Positions 1 to 5,542 of a stretch of DNA of 5,542 bases are shown here, piece by piece. The stretch's first letter is position 1, and each line of letters begins with the position of its first letter. A program made the translations under genes and the position numbers. The stretch is taken from NCBI GenBank assembly GCA_016209785.1, contig JACQVM010000227.1:1-5542 (forward strand). Direction: 5' to 3'. Below the pieces are notes generated by a model that saw only the letters and a program-made list of their open reading frames with translations, was not told the origin of the DNA and ran no database searches. The DNA comes from Candidatus Melainabacteria bacterium (GTDB taxonomy: Bacteria > Cyanobacteriota > Vampirovibrionia > Obscuribacterales > Obscuribacteraceae).

Positions 1-1
1 G

Positions 2-1999
2 ACAAGTGTAGTGCAGCGCTTAATGGATCAATGGTTTCTCAAGATAACTGCTTTTGCTGACTTACTTTTAGATGACCTTAACTTGCTTGCCGGTTGGCCT
101 GAGCGAGTTAAGATAATGCAACGAAATTGGATAGGTAAATCTGAAGGTGCTGAGCTTTACTTTACGGTAGAAGGTCAGCCAAGCAAGACCATTGCTGTTT
201 TTACCACCCGCCCTGATACTGTATTTGGTGTCAGCTATTTAGTTCTGGCGCCAGAGAACCCATTAGTCCAGGAGTTAACAACAAGGGAATGTAGTGGAAG
301 CGTCAAAGATTATATAGAACAAGCCATCCATAAAACAGAGCTCGAGCGACTAGTTACTGAAAAGGTAAAAACCGGGGTTTTTATTGGCAGCAACGTAATA
401 AATCCCTTCAATGGAGCCATTGTCCCCATCTGGGTATCGGATTATGTTCTTATGAGCTATGGGACAGGTGCTGTCATGGGTGTCCCAGCACACGATGAGC
501 GTGATTTTGAGTTTGCCAAGGCCTTTAAACTGCCAGTGAAGGAAGTGATATCTCCTACCGGACAGCCATCAACTAAATTATTGGCTGCTTACCTAGAACC
601 AGGAGTCATGATTCATTCAGGGCAGTTTGATGGTCTTGCCAGTAACACAGCCAAGCAACAGATAATTGACTGGGCAGTCAAAAACCAAGCCGGCTCACCT
701 GCCACCCAATACCGGCTTCGGGACTGGCTCATAAGCAGACAACGTTACTGGGGCTGTCCCATCCCCCTTATCCACTGTCAAAGGTGCGGCGTTGTGCCTG
801 TGTCAGAAAATGAGCTTCCCATAGAGCTACCCATTGCCGGAGTTGAACTTACTGGATTTGGCAGCTCACCACTGGCCCGCCAAGAATCTTGGGTTAATGT
901 AACCTGCTCTCAGTGCGGTACTGCCGCACGGCGTGAGACAGACACTATGGACACCTTCATTGACTCCAGTTGGTATTTTCTCAGATACACAGATGCCGAG
1001 AATTGCCAAACACCATTTTCGCTGGATAAGGTAAATTACTGGATGCCTATTGACCAGTATGTTGGTGGCATCGAGCATGCCATTCTTCATTTACTTTATG
1101 CACGGTTTTTTACCAAGGCGTTGTCTGCGCTAGGGTTAGTTAACTGTCATGAGCCATTTGCCAACCTACTTTCTCAAGGCATGGTCACCAAATACTCACC
1201 AACATCTGGGCGTACAGAAAAAATGTCTAAATCCAGGGGTAATGTGGTGGGGACCACAGACTTCTTTAAACGCTATGGAGCAGATGCAGCTAGGCTTTTC
1301 ACTTTGTTTGCGGCACCACCTGCTCAAGAGCTGGAATGGTCGGAAGAAGGAGCCATTGGGCAGTTTCGTTTCTTAGGTCGGCTTTGGCGCCTAGTAACTG
1401 ACTTTGTAGACAAAGGCCTCATGGAACCAGAACCAATTATTGACAACACAACACACCTGGATCTTAGTGGAAAGTTGTTGCTCAGGCTTACACACAAAAC
1501 CATTAAGGCCGTTACGAAGGATTTGAGCCCAGAGTGCTATGGGTTTAATACTGCCATCGCCCGCTCTATGGAACTTGTTAATGCACTTTACAAATACTTA
1601 GCCGAGAAAACTGTTTCAAACAAGTTGGTACTTAGCCAGTCAGAAAAGAACCTTGTCTCATGGAGCATAAAGAATCTCTTGCTGCTATTAGCACCAATGG
1701 CCCCACACATCACTGAAGAACTATGGCATCGCTCTGGCTGTGCAAAAAACCTGAACGATTCTATTCACATAAGCCCCTGGCCTCAATATGAAGACTTGCT
1801 GACTTTAGATGAGCAAATTGAGCTTGTTCTTCAGGTTAACGGAAAGGTTGTGAGTAAAGTCACTGCAGCAAGAGGGCTGACACAAATGCAAGCTCAACAA
1901 CTTGCCCTGGACGACTCTAAGATACAAGGCAAAATTAACGGCCAGAGCGTACATAAGATCATAGTAGTTCCAGATAAGCTGGTTAATGTTGTCATATGA
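2..1999 (+). CDS. leuS: Leucyl-tRNA synthetase (LeuRS), 5'-truncated by window edge
   Basis: Class Ia aminoacyl-tRNA synthetase that charges tRNA-Leu with leucine in the cytoplasm and hydrolyses mischarged tRNA. The reading frame is open to the window edge, so the GTG at 11 is an internal codon. By comparison with E. coli LeuRS about 180 N-terminal residues, including the HIGH motif, lie outside. Counting the codon at 11 as residue 1, the CP1 editing domain shows the threonine-rich TTRPDT (65-70) and GTGAVMGVPAHDERD (151-165), whose D165 matches the amino-acid-binding aspartate of the editing site. Two CxxC pairs (C256/C259 and C299/C302) look like an intact zinc knuckle. RDWLISRQRYWG (237-248), DSSWYFLRY (318-326) and the KMSKS loop (404-408, bases 1220-1234) are intact. 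The anticodon-binding helical domain and the C-terminal domain (about 602-662, with VLQVNGKV) follow. There is no frameshift. The rhomboid-like gene starts 32 bases downstream on the same strand. The assignment is essentially certain. Confidence 0.98.
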   Translation, partial: TSVVQRLMDQWFLKITAFADLLLDDLNLLAGWPERVKIMQRNWIGKSEGAELYFTVEGQPSKTIAVFTTRPDTVFGVSYLVLAPENPLVQELTTRECSGSVKDYIEQAIHKTELERLVTEKVKTGVFIGSNVINPFNGAIVPIWVSDYVLMSYGTGAVMGVPAHDERDFEFAKAFKLPVKEVISPTGQPSTKLLAAYLEPGVMIHSGQFDGLASNTAKQQIIDWAVKNQAGSPATQYRLRDWLISRQRYWGCPIPLIHCQRCGVVPVSENELPIELPIAGVELTGFGSSPLARQESWVNVTCSQCGTAARRETDTMDTFIDSSWYFLRYTDAENCQTPFSLDKVNYWMPIDQYVGGIEHAILHLLYARFFTKALSALGLVNCHEPFANLLSQGMVTKYSPTSGRTEKMSKSRGNVVGTTDFFKRYGADAARLFTLFAAPPAQELEWSEEGAIGQFRFLGRLWRLVTDFVDKGLMEPEPIIDNTTHLDLSGKLLLRLTHKTIKAVTKDLSPECYGFNTAIARSMELVNALYKYLAEKTVSNKLVLSQSEKNLVSWSIKNLLLLLAPMAPHITEELWHRSGCAKNLNDSIHISPWPQYEDLLTLDEQIELVLQVNGKVVSKVTAARGLTQMQAQQLALDDSKIQGKINGQSVHKIIVVPDKLVNVVI

Positions 2000-2012
2000 C
2001 CTATTAACTCCT

Positions 2013-2029
2013 AATCAAGTATATTGATT
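2013..2029. repeat. Short inverted repeat just before the rhomboid-like start codon
   Basis: AATCAA (2013-2018) and TTGATT (2024-2029) are perfect inverted copies around the five-base spacer GTATA. The repeat ends two bases before the ATG at 2032. It occupies the place where a ribosome binding site would be expected, and no GGAGG-like sequence is visible there. It could be a small operator half-site pair or a weak RNA hairpin at the start codon. A 6-bp A/T-rich repeat can also arise by chance, so no function is claimed. Confidence 0.35.
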
Positions 2030-2031
2030 CT

Positions 2032-2916
2032 ATGACACAATCAACTACCAAACCTGTCGATGAGACATTAGCCGAAGCAAGGCCGTGGGTGACAATTATT
2101 CTTGTGCTCTTGTGCGTCTGGGGCTTTTATGCCAGTGCCAGTCACGGAATGCTCTGGTCCAAGAATCACGGCTTTTCCTTAAGCAGGTTTGTTTATCAAC
2201 TTGATCATCGAGCATACGTTGAGATGCTGGCAATGATGTTCTGGTCTACTTTTATGCAGCTTAACATTTGGCATTTCATAGGCAACACTTACTTCCTCTG
2301 GGTATTCGGGTCTACCATAGAAACCAGACTTGGTACCGTACGTTTTCTTTTGCTTACCCTTGTGTGCATTTTTGGTGGCTGGTACCTGCTTGTGCAACAC
2401 GCCGGTGGAGTTAGCGAACACACTTTTGTGGGTCCTGGTTTGCTTATATCTGGTATCATAGGCGGTTACTTGGTTTTCTTCCCGGAGAAAAAAATAAGCC
2501 CTGGCGGTGCAATGCGCCGTACTTACCGGATCTTTCATGACGAACCTACACCTAATCCGGCAGAGTCATTTGGCGTATCTCCATGGCTTGTTCTGTGTGC
2601 CTTTGTTGTCTTTGAAACCTTAATACATTTTGTGTTTGCTGGTAGATCCATTGGATTGGATAGCATCAGTCTGGTGCCGGCTCTGGAGATATTTGGAGTA
2701 GCTCTTATTGTTTCTTTGCTTTTGGTAATGAGTGCCACACATGCCCTGCAAGGTCACCCTCTAATGCTTGTAGCAATGACAAGGTATAGACAACTAAGAG
2801 CTCTCGACATGACACACGAGGAAGCTATCGCGGGCACAGCTCGCTTGCTCAGCGTCCCTTCCGAAAAGGTGAAGGAGTGGATTGCCAAAGATCCTGGTGT
2901 CCTCCGAAAAAGCTAA
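2032..2916 (+). CDS. Rhomboid-family membrane protein, apparently lacking both catalytic residues (probable pseudoprotease)
   Basis: Protein of 294 residues with about six predicted membrane helices, roughly at 19-35, 78-93, 102-122, 132-150, 183-201 and 212-234. The rhomboid signature is clear: WHFIGN (80-85, giving H81 and N85 of HxxxN), then FLWVFGSTIETRLG (88-101) at the end of helix 2. Helix 4 fits the family pattern GxSGxxxGxxGxY without gaps (G134, G141, G144, Y146). The nucleophile position is G136 instead of Ser, and the next glycine is L137. Helix 6 (ALEIFGVALIVSLL, 217-230) has Leu or Glu where the catalytic His of AHxxG is expected. Q76 replaces another conserved His. I infer a scaffold that binds membrane proteins without cleaving them, as iRhoms and derlins do; the substrate is unknown. 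A soluble tail (239-294) follows. The ATG at 2032 is the only good start after the in-frame TAA at 2005. It probably shares a transcript with leuS. An active but divergent membrane protease is less likely. Confidence 0.85.
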   Translation: MTQSTTKPVDETLAEARPWVTIILVLLCVWGFYASASHGMLWSKNHGFSLSRFVYQLDHRAYVEMLAMMFWSTFMQLNIWHFIGNTYFLWVFGSTIETRLGTVRFLLLTLVCIFGGWYLLVQHAGGVSEHTFVGPGLLISGIIGGYLVFFPEKKISPGGAMRRTYRIFHDEPTPNPAESFGVSPWLVLCAFVVFETLIHFVFAGRSIGLDSISLVPALEIFGVALIVSLLLVMSATHALQGHPLMLVAMTRYRQLRALDMTHEEAIAGTARLLSVPSEKVKEWIAKDPGVLRKS

Positions 2917-2940
2917 GAAAGCTAAGAAAAAAACTAAGAA
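2912..2940. repeat. Near-tandem GCTAAGAAA repeat overlapping the rhomboid-like stop codon
   Basis: GCTAAGAAA occurs at 2912-2920 and again directly at 2921-2929. A degenerate third copy, ACTAAGAA, lies at 2933-2940 after an A7 run (2927-2933). The first copy contains the TAA stop (2914-2916) of the rhomboid-like gene. Read in the +1 frame the repeat gives Ala-Lys-Lys units, and this frame stays open to a TGA at 2969-2971. It may be a former or frameshifted coding tail rather than a non-coding repeat. Confidence 0.6.
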
Positions 2941-2972
2941 CGAGTCAAACCCCTGCCGCATCTACCGCTGAA

Positions 2973-2998
2973 AGACCCAGGCGTTAACGCCTGGGTCT
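2973..2998. terminator. Perfect 26-bp palindrome, possible transcription terminator
   Basis: The left arm AGACCCAGGCG (2973-2983) and its exact complement (2988-2998) flank TTAA. This allows an 11-bp GC-rich RNA stem with a four-base loop. It lies between the rhomboid-like gene and the dehydratase gene, where a terminator for the leuS-rhomboid transcript would be expected. The plus-strand sequence after it (GCCCGCATGC) has no T tract. The minus strand has only a short TTTC run after the hairpin. Intrinsic termination is therefore not fully supported. An operator for a dimeric repressor or an RNA-stabilising hairpin is also possible. The palindrome itself is certain; its function is inferred. 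Confidence 0.5.
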
Positions 2999-3035
2999 GC
3001 CCGCATGCTAGGATAAGTTGTCAGATAGTAATTGA

Positions 3036-4994
3036 TTGTGTACTGCCTTGAGCTTGCCCTCTAACTTGCCACAGATAACTCCCGCTGCCAGGAACACCAC
3101 CCAGGTGTGCCTCGGAAGCGTCACGAAGGTGCTTGGACAAATCCGTTGGCTGCGCTGTTTACAAATAATGCTGGATGCAATGCTAGCCGGACTGGCACTT
3201 GCAGGTGCTTTTCTTATCCGCTTCGATGGCTATCCAGGCCAATTGTTTGTACATCAGCTTGTACTGCTGCTGCCATTGTTTGCGACTTTACGCTTGTCTG
3301 CCAATTGGGCTTTTGGGGTTTACCGACGCCTGTGGCGTTATACAGGACTTACCGAGGTAGCAGAATTAGCATGTTCGGTCCTGACGGTTACCACAGCCAT
3401 ACTGATTGCACGAGCTGTGCACATAATCACCATCAATGGCAATCATTTGTCGTATGGCATCATCTTTATTGAGTGTGGGCTGGCATTCTTGTTGATGGTA
3501 ACCCCTAGGGTCTTGCGTAGGCTCTTGGTCGAACATAGTCATAGAAGACACTGGCGCCAACCGATTCGCCAACGGGCACTGGTTGTAGGAGCTGGCGATG
3601 CAGGACAAATGGTGGTGAAAGAGTTGTCTCAAAGGCCAGACCTTGGCGTCGATGTCGTTGGACTGATAGATGATGATCCACAAAAGTTACGAAAGAAGAT
3701 AGGTCATCTCACCGTATTTGGTACCACAGGTGAGCTAGTCAAGCTGGTGGAAAACCTCTTTATTGACCAAGTGGTAATTGCTATCCCGTCAGCCCCCCCC
3801 GCCGAGATTCGGCGAATTGTGGACATGTGTCGCACGGCTGAGGTAGAAACCCGCATATTGCCTGGACTCTATGAACTCATTGATGGACGAGTAACCGTTA
3901 GCCAGTTACGGGAGGTCTGCCTCGAAGATTTACTTGGACGTGAGCCTGTCGAATTAGACAGCACCTCCATTGCTGGCTACATTGAAGGACGGCATGTGCT
4001 CATTACTGGAGCAGGAGGCTCAATCGGCAGCGAACTATCAAGACAAATCATGAGCTTTCAGCCCAAAGAGCTCTTGCTGTTAGGAAAAGGAGAGAACAGT
4101 ATCTTTTCCATTTATCAGGAACTCAGCCGACGGCCAGAACCTGTCAAGCTTGTACCGCTGATTGCTGACGTCCGAGACTACCATAGGATGTTAAACATCT
4201 TCCAAAAGCACCGTCCGGATGTTGTGTTTCACGCTGCTGCCCACAAGCACGTTCCATTAATGGAGGATAATGCTTGTGAGGCAGTAACAAACAACATAAA
4301 TGGAACACGCACTGTCTCTGAGCTCGCCACTGAATATGGTGTAGACACATTTGTGCTGGTTTCATCAGACAAGGCTGTGAATCCTACTTCCATCATGGGG
4401 GCCAGCAAACGTACTGCAGAGCTTATTATACAGGATCTGTCACGTCGTTCCCAGACAAAATATGTAGCAGTACGCTTTGGTAATGTCTTAGACAGTCGGG
4501 GGTCCGTGTTGCCGACCTGGCGACAGCAAATTGCCTCAGGAGGTCCATTGACCGTTACCCACCCTGAAGCTACCCGTTACTTTATGCTGATTCCGGAGGC
4601 AGTTCAATTAATTATCCAGGCAGGAGCCATTGGCATGGGTGGCGAAATATTTGTGCTTGATATGGGCAAACCTGTAAAAATATTGGATTTAGCCCACGAT
4701 TTAATTAGGCTCTCCGGCTTACGCACCAATGAAGACATTGAGATAAGCTTTGTTGGCTTAAGGCCAGGTGAAAAGCTTTACGAAGAACTTCTGACAGCAG
4801 AGGAAGGATTAAGCACAACCATGTACAAAAAAATTCTGGTTGGCAAGCCTCAGCCCATCGATCACAACAAGCTTGTTGCTACACTTACATTCCTTTCCCA
4901 GGCTGCTCAGCTCAATGACGAGCTAGCCATTAGGACACATCTTGATGCGCTAGTTGGCAGCAGCCTGCTTCCAAGCAAAGAACATTGTAGTTAG
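3036..4994 (+). CDS. Membrane-bound nucleotide-sugar 4,6-dehydratase, WbpM/PglF/CapD type (polysaccharide biosynthesis)
   Basis: Likely converts a UDP-HexNAc, usually UDP-GlcNAc in this family, to its 4-keto-6-deoxy form for surface polysaccharide or glycoprotein sugars, at the inner face of the membrane. With the TTG at 3036 as residue 1 it has 652 residues. Membrane helices lie at about 45-62, 69-88, 111-131 and 137-155. A first Rossmann domain follows (GAGDAG, 185-190, then GLIDDDP). The extended SDR catalytic domain begins with GAGGSIG (325-331), with AAAHKHVP (400-407), SSDKAVNP (443-450) and M454-x3-K458. Met in place of the usual SDR Tyr, with D445 and K446, is typical of these dehydratases. 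RFGNVLDSRGSV (480-491) and LRPGEKLYEEL (575-585) complete the fold. The start is uncertain: an in-frame TGA at 3033 precedes the TTG, which has no ribosome binding site. GTG at 3129, with GGAAG ten bases upstream, would remove 31 poorly conserved-looking residues. No sugar transaminase or glycosyltransferase is in view, so the pathway is unknown. Confidence 0.93.
   Translation: MCTALSLPSNLPQITPAARNTTQVCLGSVTKVLGQIRWLRCLQIMLDAMLAGLALAGAFLIRFDGYPGQLFVHQLVLLLPLFATLRLSANWAFGVYRRLWRYTGLTEVAELACSVLTVTTAILIARAVHIITINGNHLSYGIIFIECGLAFLLMVTPRVLRRLLVEHSHRRHWRQPIRQRALVVGAGDAGQMVVKELSQRPDLGVDVVGLIDDDPQKLRKKIGHLTVFGTTGELVKLVENLFIDQVVIAIPSAPPAEIRRIVDMCRTAEVETRILPGLYELIDGRVTVSQLREVCLEDLLGREPVELDSTSIAGYIEGRHVLITGAGGSIGSELSRQIMSFQPKELLLLGKGENSIFSIYQELSRRPEPVKLVPLIADVRDYHRMLNIFQKHRPDVVFHAAAHKHVPLMEDNACEAVTNNINGTRTVSELATEYGVDTFVLVSSDKAVNPTSIMGASKRTAELIIQDLSRRSQTKYVAVRFGNVLDSRGSVLPTWRQQIASGGPLTVTHPEATRYFMLIPEAVQLIIQAGAIGMGGEIFVLDMGKPVKILDLAHDLIRLSGLRTNEDIEISFVGLRPGEKLYEELLTAEEGLSTTMYKKILVGKPQPIDHNKLVATLTFLSQAAQLNDELAIRTHLDALVGSSLLPSKEHCS
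3793..3800. repeat. C8 homopolymer tract inside the dehydratase gene
   Basis: Eight consecutive C bases encode part of Ala253-Pro254-Pro255 in the linker strand after IAIPS of the first Rossmann domain. The frame is intact across the tract in this sequence. Loss or gain of one C would cut the protein before its catalytic domain. Such tracts serve as on/off switches in surface-glycan genes of some bacteria, but that is not shown here. Confidence 0.9.
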
Positions 4995-4997
4995 CGG

Positions 4998-5542
4998 TTA
5001 GTTTTTCTCTTCAGATGGACCTGGGTCGAGATCATCTTCACGAGCAGGCTCCTGGGCAATTTTGTCTGGATATTGACCAATATTAACCGCAACAGCCTTG
5101 GGGGCATTGCCTCTTAGCACATAAAAGTTTAGAGTCTCGCTAACTTTGTGAGAGCGTACATACTCTTGCACTTGCTTTGCATTAAGCATTTCATGGCCAT
5201 CAATTTTTTGAATGACATCACCTCGCTGCAAACCTGAGGCTTCTGCAGGACTGCCTTCAATCATATTAGCTATCACTACTCCGTTGGTGGTCTCTGGAAG
5301 TCCTAAACTTTTAGCCATGGTTCCATCGAGCTCTTGCATGGCAATACCTAGCCAAGGTCTAACAATCTTCTTGTTAGCAATGAGGTCCTCAGCCACTGAT
5401 TTGGCAATATCTATAGGAATGGAAAAGCCAATATTCTGTGCATTTGCCTGAATAGCTGTATTAATACCAATGACCTCACCTTTTAAGTTCAGCAAAGGTC
5501 CTCCAGAGTTGCCAGGATTAATGGCAGCATCAGTCTGAATAA
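4998..5542 (-). CDS. HtrA/Deg-family trypsin-like serine protease with one PDZ domain, 5' end outside window
   Basis: C-terminal part of an envelope serine protease/chaperone that degrades or refolds damaged proteins outside the cytoplasmic membrane. The frame is open to the window edge, so the catalytic His and Asp and any signal anchor are not visible. Counting from the first full codon (5540), [13 protein letters not shown] (3-15) carries the nucleophile S12 (bases 5505-5507). It is followed by [10 protein letters not shown] and GFSIPID, typical of the second trypsin barrel. One PDZ domain spans about 61-158, with WLGI in the ligand loop and [14 protein letters not shown]. The last 20 or so residues are acidic and proline-containing ([13 protein letters not shown]) and probably disordered. 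A single PDZ suits DegS-like, cyanobacterial Hho-like or Gram-positive HtrA proteins rather than two-PDZ DegP. The gene converges on the dehydratase gene with 3 bp between stops, so they are separate transcripts. The family is certain; the subgroup is not. Confidence 0.96.
   Translation of the reverse strand, partial: IQTDAAINPGNSGGPLLNLKGEVIGINTAIQANAQNIGFSIPIDIAKSVAEDLIANKKIVRPWLGIAMQELDGTMAKSLGLPETTNGVVIANMIEGSPAEASGLQRGDVIQKIDGHEMLNAKQVQEYVRSHKVSETLNFYVLRGNAPKAVAVNIGQYPDKIAQEPAREDDLDPGPSEEKN

Noticed and set aside
11..13. GTG at 11 as the true start of leuS, or a split LeuRS with a separate beta chain.
   Set aside because: The frame is open to the window edge. The preceding codons fit the family, and about 180 residues with the HIGH motif are expected upstream. 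This is a window cut, not a gene boundary.
866..1376. Short open frames within leuS (866-1090 minus, 1149-1376 plus).
   Set aside because: They lie across the zinc knuckle and KMSKS region of LeuRS, which accounts for the sequence. No independent start signals or motifs were seen.
2179..2538. A 119-codon open frame on the minus strand opposite the rhomboid-like gene.
   Set aside because: The residue pattern is low in hydrophobic order and matches no family I know. It lies fully inside a well-supported gene and is best read as an antisense shadow.
3018..3046. TTGTCA (3018-3023) as a -35 box for the dehydratase gene.
   Set aside because: The sequence about 17 bases downstream (TACTGC) is a poor match to TATAAT, so a sigma-70 promoter cannot be supported.
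3107..3683. Overlapping open frames on both strands inside the dehydratase gene (3107-3472 plus, 3366-3683 minus).
   Set aside because: Both are Cys/His-rich translations typical of out-of-frame reading. The dehydratase frame across the region is strongly supported by helices and motifs.
1..5542. Assignment to Cyanobacteria or a sister lineage from the Hho-like protease.
   Set aside because: No HIP1 octamer GCGATCGC was seen. The LeuRS KMSKS region lacks the cyanobacterial-style insertion and MSKSKGNGV form, and the other genes occur in many phyla.
1..5542. A defence system, mobile element or other novel multi-gene system.
   Set aside because: No nuclease, transposase, integrase, toxin-antitoxin pair, repeat array or attachment site was found. 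The four genes are housekeeping or envelope functions.

Overview
The window comes from a bacterial chromosome of middling base composition. It holds four protein genes and almost no spare DNA. Two genes are cut by the window edges: leuS on the left and an HtrA/Deg-type serine protease on the right. No RNA gene, insertion sequence, CRISPR array, phage gene or clear sign of recent transfer was seen. The lineage cannot be fixed from this sequence. The single-chain bacterial LeuRS with an intact editing domain, the long membrane-type sugar dehydratase and the one-PDZ HtrA protease occur together in many phyla.

Layout, left to right. Positions 2-1999 (+) encode the C-terminal three quarters or so of leucyl-tRNA synthetase: most of the CP1 editing domain, the KMSKS loop, the anticodon-binding helices and the C-terminal tRNA-binding domain. 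After 32 bases comes a six-helix membrane protein of the rhomboid family, 2032-2916 (+), probably cotranscribed with leuS. It keeps the rhomboid scaffold, but the catalytic serine and catalytic histidine positions appear to be replaced, so it is probably a rhomboid pseudoprotease. It ends in a soluble helical tail. The stretch 2917-3035 holds a lysine-codon-like A-rich repeat that is open in the +1 frame of the rhomboid gene, then a perfect 26-bp palindrome.

Positions 3036-4994 (+) encode a long membrane-bound nucleotide-sugar 4,6-dehydratase (WbpM/PglF/CapD type) for surface glycan or protein-glycan sugars. Its exact start is uncertain. Its stop lies 3 bp from the stop of the convergent protease gene at 4998-5542 (-), which has the GNSGG catalytic serine, one PDZ domain and an acidic tail.

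The genes do not form one obvious pathway. LeuRS is housekeeping. The other three act at or in the cell envelope: a membrane protein of likely chaperone or regulatory type, a glycan precursor enzyme, and an envelope quality-control protease. The best leads are the apparently inactive rhomboid, the frame-shifted lysine-rich extension at its end, the palindrome after it, and a C8 tract inside the dehydratase gene.
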